From positions 1,240,001-1,304,000 of the forward strand of contig JAHQRK010000005.1 in NCBI GenBank assembly GCA_019828595.1: a DNA stretch of 64,000 nucleotides, in the 5' to 3' direction. This DNA is from Aphanomyces cochlioides. Taxonomy: Eukaryota; Oomycota; Saprolegniomycetes; Saprolegniales; Verrucalvaceae. The position numbers were made by a program, and so were the translations under genes. Below are positions 47,420 to 58,870 of this stretch, one piece after another. The first letter of the stretch is position 1, and each line of letters opens with the position of its first letter. The notes beneath the pieces are model-generated. The model saw only the letters and a list, made by a program, of their open reading frames with translations, did no database searches and had not been told where the DNA came from.

Positions 47420-47545
47420 CCCCCGCGCGCTTCTCCTCTCGAGACGTGTTGATTCCACACTCGAAGCGCTAATAATACCCTCATCAACGATTTGAGTGTC
47501 GACCGTTACATGCGAAGAACCAAAGATTTCCGACGGTTTCAAAAA

Positions 47546-47558
47546 TTATCCGGATAAC
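47546..47558. promoter_or_regulatory. TTATCCGGATAAC palindrome
   Basis: Near-perfect 12-bp palindrome about 127 bp upstream of the SNARE start codon; same motif as at several other genes in this window. Confidence 0.5.
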
Positions 47559-48238
47559 GCTTTCCAATCTTTTCCCCAGTTCGCAGGGAAGGCAATGATA
47601 ACGATAGGGCTAGATCAGTGCTTTTCAAACAACACAAACTCTAAGATTCAGAAGCGTCCCATTCGCCCGCTCATATCCACGATAGAGCTATCAAAGCGCG
47701 TTATTGCGATGGCACCCAGTGTGGTCTGCTCCGTATTACTGATATCATATGTTGTTGAGTTGAATGAAAATAGCGTCAGTATTGTGGAGCACACCTTATA
47801 CCCTTCAATACATTTAGTAGTACTATTTTGGATATTGTACGTTTAGTAAGCTCCAGCTTGCAGGGTATTCACTCTTGCTAAAGAGTAGTAGTACTAATCA
47901 TATGATAGATTCCATGCAACTTCAAAGTCTCGTCCAAGTTGCTCGACCATGATATCTATACACTATTGTTTACTCTCGGTAGTTTTTCAGTGCATTATCG
48001 TGATTATTTAGAGCAGTCCCAGTATTATCTTGGCAGTGGCTCAAGGAGTTTTCATGAATTCGCCGCTCATCTTCTCCAAGTTAGTGTTACTAAACGTTGG
48101 CAATGTGTGCGCTTTTGTCTCATGATTACCTAATTTTCACCAATGAAACTGCAAAAAAATAAAAAAAATCAATGTTTTTAGCCAATCAAATCGTTTCAAG
48201 TTGTTGGACAATGATGGCCAAAAACAAATTCGACGACC
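47559..48238. other. Intergenic spacer upstream of TIM17
   Basis: AT-rich, no supported gene. CCAAT boxes occur at 48,140 and 48,182 (57 bp before the TIM17 start). Confidence 0.45.
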
Positions 48239-48712
48239 ATGGAACGGGAACCGTGTCCGTGGCGCATCCTGGAAGACATGGGCGGTGCGTTTGGCATGGG
48301 TGCCATCGGTGGTGGTATTTTCCACTCGATCAAAGGTGCCCGTAACTCTCCTCCTGGTGAACGTTTCCGTGGTGCTGTCTTTGCCGTGAAAGCACGAAGC
48401 CCGATGCTTGCAGGACAATTTGCGATCTGGGGCTGTCTTTTCTCGTCGTACGATTGCTCACTCGCGGCTGTGCGTCAGAAAGAAGATCCATGGAACTCAA
48501 TTTTAGCAGGTGCTGCGACCGGTGGGACGCTCGCCATGCGTTCTGGACCACGAGCGGCGTTGACGCAAGCGTTTATTGGTGGTACATTGCTCGCTTTGAT
48601 CGAAGGTTTGGGCATTCTCCTTGGCAAGATGATCACGCCGCCTCCGATGGAATACACGGACGAGCATGGAGTCGATACGAGCGAACAGCAATTGGCTCCA
48701 CCAAGCTTCTAA
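48239..48712 (+). CDS. TIM17: Mitochondrial inner-membrane translocase TIM17
   Basis: 157 residues, no introns. Typical [23 protein letters not shown] start, four hydrophobic segments with GxxxG motifs, and the internal [13 protein letters not shown] loop ([17 protein letters not shown]). Forms the presequence channel of TIM23. The extra acidic C-terminus is short. Convergent with the ankyrin/SAM gene. Confidence 0.97.
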   Translation: MEREPCPWRILEDMGGAFGMGAIGGGIFHSIKGARNSPPGERFRGAVFAVKARSPMLAGQFAIWGCLFSSYDCSLAAVRQKEDPWNSILAGAATGGTLAMRSGPRAALTQAFIGGTLLALIEGLGILLGKMITPPPMEYTDEHGVDTSEQQLAPPSF

Positions 48713-48781
48713 TATAGATATCCTCCCCCATGACCAAATGTATAGATATAGACCCTTCTCTCTTCCTCTTCCATTATCTCT

Positions 48782-49998
48782 CTAGTCGGCGGTCGCATCG
48801 CTCTCATCTTCTTCGTCCTCTTCACTGCTCTCATCTTCGTTGTCGCTCTCTGTCTCGTCGCCATCTTCAACAAACTCATCAATGCGATACAATCGCTTTA
48901 ACTTGACTTGATGGCCACGCTTGGCGACGCCAATCGCGATCAAATCGTTCATGGTCAGCCCGTGCTCACTGATGAACGCCAAGTCGTCAAACCCCGCCGC
49001 GACAAACTTGTCGGTGTACTCGTTCAGGCCAATCGCACTCAGCCATGCGTGAAGAGGCGTCGCCTCGGCTGGAAAGACGACAAGGAAGGCTGAAGACGAT
49101 CGCTTGATTTTGTGTTTCTTACCTTTCGTTGTCGACGGTATTGTGTGTGGTGCGAGGAGAGCTACGATATCAGAATGGCCACCGGCTCGAGCACATTCGA
49201 TGGGCAAGGTGCCAGCCTAGGGAAGTCCGTGATGATCGTGCGATTGAGAACGAGCTGACCTTTGATGGAATCTGTGCTGCATGGGCGTTTAACAGGAGAG
49301 AAACGACTTGAAGATGGCCTAGCGCTGCCGCGAGATGCAGTGCTGTGAACCCATGCTAAGCATATGTGAGTAAATGAGGACGAACAAAGATCTGGAGACT
49401 TACGATCGCGTCAACGGAATTCACAGACGCGCCGTTCGTGAGAAGAAGCTGGACGAGTTGCGTCGAACCAAACTTGGCCGCGATGTGAAGTGCCGTGTAG
49501 CCTCCTTTCGTCTAGTTTGCTGCTTGAGATTGAATCCAGGTGTGAAGGCAACAGCGACGTACTTGACCGACATGATGAACGACGTTGTTGCTTCCTTGCT
49601 GGATGAGTGTCGTCGCTAGAGTGATGTTGCCAACAGCACATGCATACTGAAGAGGCGTCCACAAGAGAGTTCCCGTAGGAGATCCTGCATCAAGAAGCTC
49701 ATCGGGACGACGTTCAGGTTGACATGACGGTTCCATCTCCATGAACAAGAACGTATTTTTCGAAATATGATGAGAATGACCTGACAGCGTGCCGGTTCAA
49801 ATCGCCTTTGGAGCATATTTCCTCCAGAGACCGTCCTGGAAGCGAACAATGGACGACAACACTGCGCCGATGAATGGGATGCCCTCGGTGGGTAAGTACT
49901 TCGGCTAGAAGCAGTGAATTGAGATGAGGGATCACTGTCAGGTTACATTCAACATCCACGACAGAAGGAAGGAAAGTGGACACACTAAAGACTTGCAT
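48782..49998 (-). CDS. Ankyrin-repeat and SAM-domain protein (exon limits approximate)
   Basis: Minus-strand exons joined by short introns give consecutive ankyrin repeats: WTPLQYACAVGNITLATTLI (about 49,650), GGYTALHIAAKFGSTQLVQLLL (about 49,480), HGFTALHLAAALGHLQVVSLL (about 49,350) and TLPIECARAGGHSDIVALL (about 49,180). A SAM domain (PLHAWLSAIGLNEYTDKF ... LTMNDLIAIGV) and a very acidic tail (SSEEDEEDE) follow, stop at 48,782. The 5' exon (EEICSKGDLNR near 49,800) and start are uncertain. Likely a scaffold protein. Confidence 0.7.
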
Positions 49999-50147
49999 AA
50001 GAAGCAGAGAAGGAAGATGCGGGTATGCCCAGGTCTCGCTGCTTAGGAAGCGTCTGCGGTTGTTTCCGTGGATGACATGACAAGGTTTGTGGAAGAGCGG
50101 AGGACGATAGCACCGAATGTAAAGTAGACGAAGACGATGTGTTTAGT

Positions 50148-50446
50148 TTATTGGCGCTTGCGTTCTTCTTGGCCGCGCTTCATCTTTTCTAATACTTCGT
50201 CGCGCGTCAATTCTTGCGCGGGGTAGTTGATATAGCCAAGCTACAGACATGACGTGGAGCATTTTCAATGATGGTCATCGACGTACTCTGGTCACGATTT
50301 CACGCACGACGTCAGGCTGCATGTACACATACGTCGTGAAGATAGGGACTAGATCATGCGGATTACAATAGTAGAGAGCATGGCATGGACGTACTGGTTA
50401 CGTAGAGAGAAAACTTGAAGAGTTCCAGCGACTTGAAGCGCGACAT
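50148..50446 (-). CDS. PET100-like mitochondrial assembly factor
   Basis: Three tiny exons (50446-50395, 50348-50287, 50240-50148; introns 46 nt each) give 68 residues. Layout matches PET100-type cytochrome c oxidase assembly factors: basic amphipathic start (MSRFKSLELFKF), one membrane helix (LYVTIPIFTTYVYM), then a charged helix ending EKMKRGQEERKRQ. Assignment is by layout and length rather than conserved motifs. Two CCGGATAA motifs lie at 50,492 and 50,524, 46-80 bp upstream. Confidence 0.6.
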
Positions 50447-50645
50447 GGCCGATGGATTGATGATTCTTGGTGAAGAACCACGGGGTAAAACGTCCGGATA
50501 AAGACAACGAGGTTTTGTACATATCCGGATAATGTCATTAGAGACAGAAACGTACAAAGTATTATAGATACAGAACAGTACAACTTAAGTGGTTGAATTC
50601 CTAAGGACGCAACTACACTAATTTTCTCTTTGCCAATCAACTGCA

Positions 50646-51771
50646 ATGTCGCCTGAAGCGGCATGGACATGGTTCCGTGACGTTCTTGGCGCTCCCAAGT
50701 ACGTCTGTGCTCCGATGGTTCGGCAATCCGAGCTTGCATTTCGTCTCCTATCTCGTCGATATGGCTGCCAACTCACCTACACACCCATGTTTGTCGCTGC
50801 AACGATCGTCGAGCGAGCCAAGGAGACCACCGGCGACGTATCTCAAGAGTTCTTCGACACTGATGACCAAGATCGCCCTTTGATCGTACAGGTTTGTGGA
50901 GATGATCCAACAATACTTGCGAAAGCAGTCACGCTTGTCCAACACCGCTGTGATGCTGTTGATCTTAACCTTGGATGTCCGCAACGATGTGCATTGCAAG
51001 GTCATTTTGGAGCATACCTGCTTGAGAGTCCAGAGCTCATCGAAGATATCGTCCGAGCTATGGTTGCTGTGGCTACAGTGCCTATCACATGCAAGATTCG
51101 CATTCAAGAAGACATCTCTGCTTCAATTGCTCTGGCACAGCGGTTAGCCTAGTTGATCTTGAATCGCTCGAACTCACCGTGGCGATGGTAGGATTGAACG
51201 AGCTGGGTGCGCTATCTTGACTGTTCATGGCCGCCTTCGGACTCAACGCCACCACGAAGGCACTTGCAATTGGGACGCTATTCGTGCAATTCGCAGCAGC
51301 GTGGCGATTCCAGTGATTGCAAATTGTGGCATCAATAGTCTCGAGGACGCTGCACCTTGCTTGGACTACACTGGCTGCGCAGCCGTCATGAGTGCAACCA
51401 TGTTGCTACGGAATCCAGCAATGTTCAGCGGCAGAGACGAATCGATCTTTGTGATAGCCAAAGCGTATTTGGATCTTGTCAGGAAACATCCACCCCGCCA
51501 CCATGAGTCTGCCCGAGATCACATATTGACCATGGTCCGTCAAAAATGCGAACAACTTGACTTGGTTGCTCTCGCAAGCCTCTTTCAGCACCACGACGTC
51601 TTGCTGCCTGATCAATTGGAAGCCTGTTTAGCCCATCTCGCTGCTGCGACCGGCGACGCGTTCGAGTCGAAGTTTACCAACTTGCCATCGTTCAAACAGA
51701 TCAAATGCAACGACTTGCATGACGACACAGACGATTTTGATGCTTTCGAAGACGCTCTAGCAGATTACTGA
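50646..51771 (+). CDS. DUS1: tRNA-dihydrouridine synthase, DUS1-like
   Basis: Exons 50646-51142 and 51192-51771 with a 49-nt intron give 358 residues. FMN-dependent TIM-barrel enzyme reducing uridines 16/17 of tRNA. Motifs: YVCAPMVRQSELAFR, VQVCGDDP, DLNLGCPQ, GHFGAYL, ILTVHGRLRTQ across the exon junction, VIANCGINS and the GCAAVMSA end of the barrel. The C-terminal helical domain is followed by an acidic tail. Confidence 0.9.
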
Positions 51772-53811
51772 CCGAAAGGACATTCTGAAGCTCATCAACC
51801 ATCAGCCGAATTGCTCTGCCTGACCTTTTGACGTCGACTTTGTATCAAGACGCTTGTCGATATCCCTTCCCTGTGAAGGTTCGCCGAACTTGTCACGACG
51901 GCGATACAATCGAGTGTTGTTGAGCCGAACCTCTTACTCATAGTTGTCAGACAAGACACCCAACTGTAATGTTCCGCGGTAATGTTCATGTGAGCTGGTT
52001 ACTTGTTTCAAAGGATGCAGCGAGGCTGAAGCGCTCATCGAGTCAGAAAGATGCTCCGCTCATCCTCTACGACACCCGGCGTCCTATCTATCATCATGTC
52101 AATTTGTCATCATGGCATTAAAATGAAATCTTAGGATTGGCTAAGGGTGCGTCTGGCAAAATCTCAAAATCAAAATGCCATTTTCAGCTAAATTGGGATC
52201 AACGATGTATGACATATTCAAAATGGCATTTTGGAAGCCTCCAGTGGGTATATCCCAACCAAAAATATTGGATTTGGTGCAAAACTCTTGGAGATAAACA
52301 AGTTCATATTTTGACCTCAATTATTGAATTTGGCCTCAAAATGCCATTTTGGGCCGATTTATTGTAATATTTTCGGTTTCCAGACGGGCTCTAAAATAAA
52401 ATTAATTTAAGCCAATTGAAAATTTCGAATTATATTGAACATATTTTATTGTGGATTCGCTAGAAATTTCCCAATTTGGATTCGTTTTTTGTATCAATCT
52501 CCAATCGCGCCAATACATTGGATGAATGAAAATTAGAACAGTACTTTCTCTCATGGGGACTGTACTTTCTTTAAATTTTTATTCAGCCAATCACAATCGC
52601 CCAAAATATTTATTAGCCAATGGCGTCGATTGGTGAATCGATCCGCCGGCGTGATTCGATTGAACAGGGTCTGGAAATTCGTATCAAATCAACAATAATT
52701 GGCTGGATTTTCTTTTCATTATTCTTGATTTTTTAAGAAACAGGAACATGGACAGGGCGAGATCAAAGACAAGCATGCGCGCGAACCTGGGCGGCATGTA
52801 ATGTGATCCACGTGCTTGTTTGGACAGAGAAACGGCGATTAACAAGATGGAAACGTGTTTTCAAGTCAAGATGGGTCAAAATGTATGGGGATTGCGAGAT
52901 CCAGAGTCCCACCCAGAAGAGTTGGATGAGAAAAGCCGTCGTTGTATGGTGCACATCACCTAGAGACGACATTATTTTCGTTACACTTTGACCGTCGATA
53001 AATTTCTAGAGTCCAATTAAGGATAAGAAAAGCGGTAATATCGATAGATATGGATTAGAGGAAGACATGTTACCGCTTGAAATTGCTCTATTCAAAGAAT
53101 TGATTGAGTTATGGTGATTCTCCAGAGGTCACTTTTGTGATCAAATGTATGGAAAAGGACAGATTTTGGCCTTAGGGTGCTCGTCAACTATACTTGAAAT
53201 TTGTATTGACAAAATTTATCCGGAGCATCTGAGTTGTTATCCGTATAATATTTTGGAGATATCACATACCTTGCGATGATCCTACGAAGTCTTTGAGGCT
53301 CGCGAGCCCGAGAAATACGAAACAAGTTAGTCTAACATCTTGATGCGTGGAATAGAAATATAAACAGTGATCTTCATTGTTATCTTTTCCAGTCATGGGC
53401 AAGGTGGAGCCTGTTTAATTAACAGGATACCACTTCTGAATTGCTGAAGACTTCATTACAAGTGCTGCGATGTCAACAAGCTTCTGAATGCCTTTAAATC
53501 TCCAGGAGCACCAATTCGCTTTGAAAGTATTGCTTAACATATACTGTTCTAAGCAGTTCTGCCTTAGATGATTGCTCTTAAGCATGTCAATTTATCAGAG
53601 AAGTCAATACTTGAGCCTGAATAGCAACATATTATTGAAATACTTCAATATGATTGGTTATTTATAGAAAATATAAACATATATTGTCCAATAGTATATC
53701 TGTAAATACAAACATTCTGTCCAAGAAATTTGGCCACTTTGTCGTCTGTAGGTGATGTGCACCATAAAAAATGTTTAAGCACGCATTGAAAGCAGCTAGT
53801 GGGGGTCGTCG
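51772..53811. other. AT-rich gene-poor region
   Basis: About 2 kb with no supported gene. Holds a possible miniature element (52,145-52,392), CCAAT boxes at 52,501, 52,510, 52,587 and 52,617, and TTATCCG-type motifs near 53,217 and 53,235. It could be promoter or transposon debris. Confidence 0.4.
52145..52392. mobile_element. Possible miniature inverted-repeat element
   Basis: Left end reads AGGGTGCGTCTGGCAAAA and the right end, in reverse complement, AGAGCCCGTCTGGAAA, giving imperfect terminal inverted repeats of hAT-like look. Inside, CAAAATGCCATTTT occurs near 52,170 and 52,338 with the reverse orientation near 52,218. No target-site duplication could be confirmed, so this is tentative. 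Confidence 0.35.
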
Positions 53812-54351
53812 TCATGCAGCTAGGCCTAGAGTTTTGAGTGTCGGGTACTTCTTGTCGCAGTGGCTACACAAGAAGAGCGTGTCGGTCCACGAAGTACAGA
53901 GGCAGCAGTGTGGATCTGGCGTCGCAACAACATTTGGGTGGAGATTCTTCTTTCGTCGACGCATCGTGGCATGTGGCATGTTCTCTTTGTTCGCGCTGTG
54001 TTTTCGCTTTGGTGGGTCGTCGTCGCTTTCAGATGCACTCGATGTCTTCTCTTGTGCCGATTGACGCATCAAAAATGCGATTTGCTGTCGTTCCGTCATG
54101 AGACTAAACTCGTCGCCGCTTTTCTCGTTTTTGGTCGCAGTTGCGGCAGAAGCAGCAGCTTGACGTGGACTAATTCGTTGTGGAGGGTGTTCCATTCTTG
54201 ATTCCTGTACGTCACTGCTCTTTCCTTCCGCGCGCGGTCGCTTTGCACTGTTCTTTGTCGCTTCTCGGTGCATCCTCTGCGAGTCTTCTTGTACAATGTA
54301 CCACTGGATCGCATATTGAAACTCGAACCAATCAAATGCATTATTTTCCAA
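53812..54351 (-). CDS. Hypothetical protein with C-terminal Cys cluster
   Basis: 179 residues, one exon. An N-terminal aromatic segment (FDWFEFQYAIQWYIVQ) is followed by about 110 charged, Ser-rich, probably disordered residues including KEN (ANKENMP). The end is a small zinc-binding-like cluster CCLCTSWTDTLFLCSHC (CxxC-x11-CxxC). Likely nuclear (KRKH, RRRKK patches). Not recognised. A Met at residue 27 could be the real start, since the first codons overlap the phased CCAAT array. Confidence 0.55.
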   Translation of the reverse strand: MENNAFDWFEFQYAIQWYIVQEDSQRMHREATKNSAKRPRAEGKSSDVQESRMEHPPQRISPRQAAASAATATKNEKSGDEFSLMTERQQIAFLMRQSAQEKTSSASESDDDPPKRKHSANKENMPHATMRRRKKNLHPNVVATPDPHCCLCTSWTDTLFLCSHCDKKYPTLKTLGLAA

Positions 54352-54481
54352 AATCTAGCCAATCATATCACTAAAATGTCTATCCAATTAAATGCGATCT
54401 TGTGCACGATTCAGCCAATCACGTGAAATAATTTCCATATTTGGACCAATCAAATCACGTTATTAACAAGCCTCAGCCAAT
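54328..54481. promoter_or_regulatory. Array of CCAAT boxes at 31-bp spacing
   Basis: CCAAT begins at 54,328, 54,359, 54,384, 54,415, 54,446 and 54,477: intervals 31, 25, 31, 31, 31 bp. Placed at the 5' end of the Cys-cluster gene. Thirty-one bp is close to three helical turns, so all boxes would face the same side of the DNA. Confidence 0.65.
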
Positions 54482-54595
54482 CAAGTTCGTCGAAGAAGTC
54501 GTACGATTTGGATGTGGCTCCAGCATGGTTGCGGCAACGTCGCCGGAGCGGCGCAAAGAACACAGGTAAAACATGGACGTTTATATAGAATGCGA

Positions 54596-56095
54596 TTAGA
54601 TCAATACATAGTCATCGTCTTCATCATTTGCCGATTCTCCCGAGACGGAATGGAGTTCCGACGTGTCGTGGCCATAATCTGGACGAGCTGCGGCAATTGA
54701 GATAGGACAGACGTGCGCAGCTGCAAGAGCATGGATGCGATCCGTCAAGTCGAGGTAATCCTGGCGCGTCTTGCAAAAGAAACCAAGGGCGAGCGAAGGA
54801 TCAATGTAATCGACTTCCATGACCAAATGATTCGTTGAGTGAATCGTCTGCACGTGGGTCTAGTCAAAAAGATTGAGTGAATTTCGCGACTTTTCATCAC
54901 GCACGGCCGTAGGAAACGAAGCGTCGTTCAACTCAGGCGTAGGATGCACGGTGTGCGGATCGAGAATGTGAAATTGATGGCCTACAGAGACGGATTTGTT
55001 TCTTCTCGATCTAGCTGACGTAGTGTCATACCCCGTTCGCCGACAAAATAGACAGAATGACCACGTTTGCCGCCAATAACTCCAACTGATTGAGGAAACG
55101 AAAAGAACTGCGTCAACGCTGGTGGATGAGATAGGATGAGGATTCATGACAGAGAAGATCGATGACCCACCTGGAATGTACGTAGCGTTAATCTTGTCGA
55201 GGCCAAGGCGCAAAGGTATCAAAATGAGCAAAGAGCGTGTCCATTCCGCAGAGGTATCAACTTGAGGGGTGTTGAAAAGCGGGTCGTAGAAGGCGCTTCC
55301 TGATGAGGGTGGCACTGTTACCGCCGACGGATCCAACAACGATTGAATGCACAGTTTGTTGACTTCGTCCGTGTAGATCACGCCGTCTTGAGGGACGTAC
55401 ATACACATATCGTTCGTTCCCTTGTCTGCTTGGGCATTCACAAGATCACGCAAGACTTGCGCTGCAGTGGTGGGGCCATACCATTCGCCAGGGAGCATGT
55501 CATATTGCATGCCAACTGAGACCATTTGATGGAGTCCATAGTAATACTGTTCTTGGGGCGCATCGATAAACCATTTGAGAACTTGGACGACCGATGGAGG
55601 AAACAAACCGCCTCGAGCATTGTCGTCGGCATCGCCCCATTGAAAACGTCGATTTTGGTGGATCGGGAGATTCCGAAGTAGTGCTTCACACAAAAGCATT
55701 TGCGCTGTCCGAAGCATACATCCCCATCCGGCATCGCTCGTGAAGTCGTACGGAACCAACTGCGCAAAATCTTTGCGATACGTGAGCCAAATGATCGACT
55801 GCAAGTGTGACTCGAGCGAAGCTGATGTCCGATGCTCGACGCCTAGCACATTCGTGACTTCGTCTTTCTCAGCCGTCCATGACGACGCATCAAACGAACG
55901 AATCCCATGCGCAAACTGACTCATCCGCGTCGTCCAAGACTGCCACCACAACGATATCGAGAGTTCGTTTATGGTGTCTTTACTTGCTGGGGGCACAGAT
56001 CTACTTGTCTTCTTCCGACTGCCGTCTTGGATCGGGCGAGGAATAAAACCACGTTTGTTCTTCTCTCGCATGTCGTTATCCGGATAACAACACAC
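54596..56095 (-). CDS. ATG4: Autophagy cysteine protease ATG4
   Basis: Four exons (start 56095, or more likely Met9 at 56,071; -55171, 55118-55032, 54981-54905, 54859-54596) give 442-450 residues. Peptidase C54 that processes and delipidates ATG8. Catalytic Cys in TSDAGWGCMLRTAQM, GGKRGHSVYFVG, catalytic Asp and His in HILDPHTVH, then LALGFFCKTRQDYLDL. The C-terminus EDDDYVLI carries an ATG8-interacting-type YVLI. The region coding for residues 3-6 coincides with a TTATCCGGATAA palindrome, which favours the later Met. Confidence 0.93.
56075..56090. promoter_or_regulatory. GTTATCCGGATAAC palindrome at the ATG4 start
   Basis: Perfect 14-bp palindrome 4-19 bp upstream of the ATG4 Met at 56,071. 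The tightest motif/start association in the window. Confidence 0.5.
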
Positions 56096-56261
56096 GAGAA
56101 TGATGGTAGATTCCTAACGTATAACCCCTACAACCCCTAAATTCTAGGGAGGTATTGACATCGTGGATGAATCAATTGCATCTAAATTTGAAGACGAGAT
56201 TGTGAAAACAAACGAATCTGACATGATAAGTGGTGGCACGGTTGCAAGCTGAAAGCTTGCG

Positions 56262-57947
56262 TTAAAACAACATGGGTGGATCGTCGATTTCAGGGGAATC
56301 GAGGGGATCGGCATGGCGATATTTTGTCGATTTGGCTTCGATTCGCTTGGCGTTGCGTTCACTCGCGTCTTCTGGCCGAGCGACGAGGCCACGGATTTGA
56401 ACAGCAGATTTAATAACCTAAGAATTGCTGGGTGTTGAAGTAGCTGGAAATGAAAGCCCACCTCGTCTTGTAGTTTTTGATGACGAGGCTGAGGAGATGC
56501 CTTCTGTGTTTTCGCAGCTTCTTGGTCAACTTGTTCACGATATGCTTTGGCCAACTTGGCGCGTTGGATACTTCGCTGGTCAACTTTTTCGACGGTTAGT
56601 TGTAATGCCCCAGTTGTCTTTGATCTCAAAGCTGAGCCCTGGTCACACTTGACCTACAGAAATTCAGCAAGTCCAATAGCGCGGGCATACTTCTTCGGGA
56701 AAACGAAGGCGAAGCATTTTGTTCTTTATCAATATCGTAATGTAAGTTGGGTGCACGTCGATATCAATGAGAGATGAATCGAGAAATCTTGGGACGTCGA
56801 CTTCGAGCAAAATATAACCAGGCTTTGTTTCTTCGTCCATCCGGAAAGTATACTATCACGACGTCAATACGAGAACCCTCCTTCAAATGCGAGCATTCAC
56901 CTTGCCTTCATTGCATTGCCGAATGGTTCCTTCGGTTTCCATTCGCCTAGGTCCCTCGATTAATACTGCCCGCAGCAATACGGTTGCACCTTGCTTTTTC
57001 GATGGCTTCTTTGTGCTCAAGTTCATAATCACGTTCCTTTGGCAGGTTTGCTCGTTTTCGGGCTTCTTCCTCTTCTTTTTGCTCCGCCAACTCCATGTAC
57101 ATATCTAACAAAGTAGTCAGTGCTAGTCTATTGCAACTTGACCAGACTTCGTCGAGTTTCTGGAGTATATGGCTGCTTTTCATCCCCAGCTGACACTTGA
57201 TTGTCTTTGGAAATATCAGTCGCTCTGCCATCAACAACTGGGATAATATCAACATCGCTGTTGTCTTTTGCATTTTTCTTCGCTATCAGTGCTCGTAATT
57301 CCCTCTATGACATGATAGTCAAGTTACAAGTACAGCAAACAAGGAAACCTGTAAAACTGGAAACTTCTGCATGGCTTTGATTCTGTCACTCTTCGTGATT
57401 TCCTTACCATCCAGTTGCTGCAGCCGTGGCAAGGAAGCAATCACATAGTGGTTAAAGTTTTCCCAATCTGACTGCGCGGGATTACCAAGCATGTATAGCT
57501 CCTTGAGATGCACAAGAGGCTTCAAATGATTCTACGAGTGATATCATTATCACTCACTTTTGTTACCTTGTACTTACAATGCTCTCATCCAGAGTGTCAA
57601 CATCAATGAAATTCACTGTGAGATCCAATTTCTCGAGGAATTCGCAATTCCTAAAGCTCACTGTTAGATCAAAGAGGATGAAAAATAACGTACTCAAGGC
57701 CTTCAATCTTCTTGATGTTGTTGAGAGCCAAGTTTAAGTACCGAAGGTCTTTCATATGTGTAAGATCTTCCATCTTCTCAATGATGTTGTTCTGGAGATA
57801 CAGAATGCGCAGTTTTCGGCACAGCGTACCAATCACTTCAATCTTCTCAATTTCTTCTTGATGCAATGATATTTCTTCTAGCGTCGAGATCATCCCTTCA
57901 TTGTGCTCCGATCGTTTCCGCAGCAAGTCGATCGTGATCCGTGGCAT
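56262..57947 (-). CDS. DNAAF11: Dynein axonemal assembly factor DNAAF11 (LRRC6/tilB)
   Basis: Nine exons (57947-57694, 57650-57578, 57531-57349, 57304-57148, 57104-56990, 56946-56901, 56852-56691, 56653-56462, 56417-56262) splice to exactly 446 codons, 445 residues (human protein about 466). SDS22-type leucine-rich repeats: [59 protein letters not shown], then [10 protein letters not shown] and [12 protein letters not shown]. Later come a coiled segment ([13 protein letters not shown]) and a CS-like domain ([16 protein letters not shown]). Cytoplasmic preassembly of axonemal dynein arms, which fits a lineage with flagellated zoospores. Confidence 0.92.
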
Positions 57948-57994
57948 CTTGGCGCCTTTTTTTCGAAATGACCTTTCCTTCTTCAATTGCGAAT

Positions 57995-58020
57995 GTCCGG
58001 ATAATCGTATTTATCCGGAT
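57995..58020. promoter_or_regulatory. Paired CCGGATAA motifs upstream of DNAAF11
   Basis: GTCCGGATAATC and TTTATCCGGATTTT within 26 bp, about 50-70 bp before the DNAAF11 start codon. Confidence 0.45.
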
Positions 58021-58144
58021 TTTCGACCTTCCACAGTCATTTCATACCAAACTTATTCCTGAGGGTCCATGAGATCTAAATTGTCGGACATGCTCCACTC
58101 AGCGGCCACGTAAGTCCCCAGAGAGCGCAGTTCCGTTGTGATCT

Positions 58145-58800
58145 AGATCCAGTCATCAGTGTTGGCCTTACTCAACAACCCAGGCTCTCCACAATAAGTG
58201 TATCCGAGTCTCCAAGGTAAATTCCAATGCGCGCAACTTTCAAGAGCATTTATGATGAGAAACCGAAGCGTATGAGCCATTCGCAAAGAATCGAGTAAGT
58301 AGTTGTCTTAATTAGCAGTCTGAAGGATATGATTGCTTGTTCTTGACAAGTCGGAGTCTTGATTGTAGATTGCCGCGCGCAACGATGTTCGATGTGGAAG
58401 TGAAGCTGAAGTAGGCCAGCCAAGTAGTCGAGAAGGACATATGCCTCGTCTCGCCTCCTTGACAGGAATATTTGAACTTGTTCAAACATTTTACGGTGGT
58501 GGAGTCATCAAGTGATGAAGGGGGCCACGCACAGGAGGCGGCTGGGATGTGTACTTTAGTGCGTGGGTGGCTAAATGTTGAGTAATGAGCTAACATCGGG
58601 GGCGCACATGTCGACTTTTCTCGAATATGCTGCGAGCAACTTCAGGAAACAAACACTCCATCGTGTTTCTCGAAAAGTCATCCACATGTTGAATGATGGG
58701 ATCAGGTAGATGAGCTTGGTGTGGTCCATCAGCTTCCAACATCGATTGATATGGAGCCAACCAAGGTGAACAAGCTATGTGGGGCAAACACGTAGACACT
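58145..58800 (-). CDS. Unresolved multi-exon gene
   Basis: Several minus-strand stretches have strong coding character but change frame: MLEADGPHQAHLPDP to ARSIFEK (58,755-58,610), RRDEAYVLLDYLAGLLQLHF (about 58,460-58,370), and MAHTLRFLIINALESCAHWN to SKANTDDWI (58,280-58,147). After that stop the same frame carries an acidic, coding-like segment ending in a TAA near 58,060. Introns of 26-40 nt can join most pieces, but I could not obtain one consistent frame or a start. No family recognised. Confidence 0.35.
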
Positions 58801-58870
58801 CACCATAGATGGACGAGTAACGAGAGCGAAATTAAGACCAACTGGATTCAACCTCATCTTCCTAACGAAA

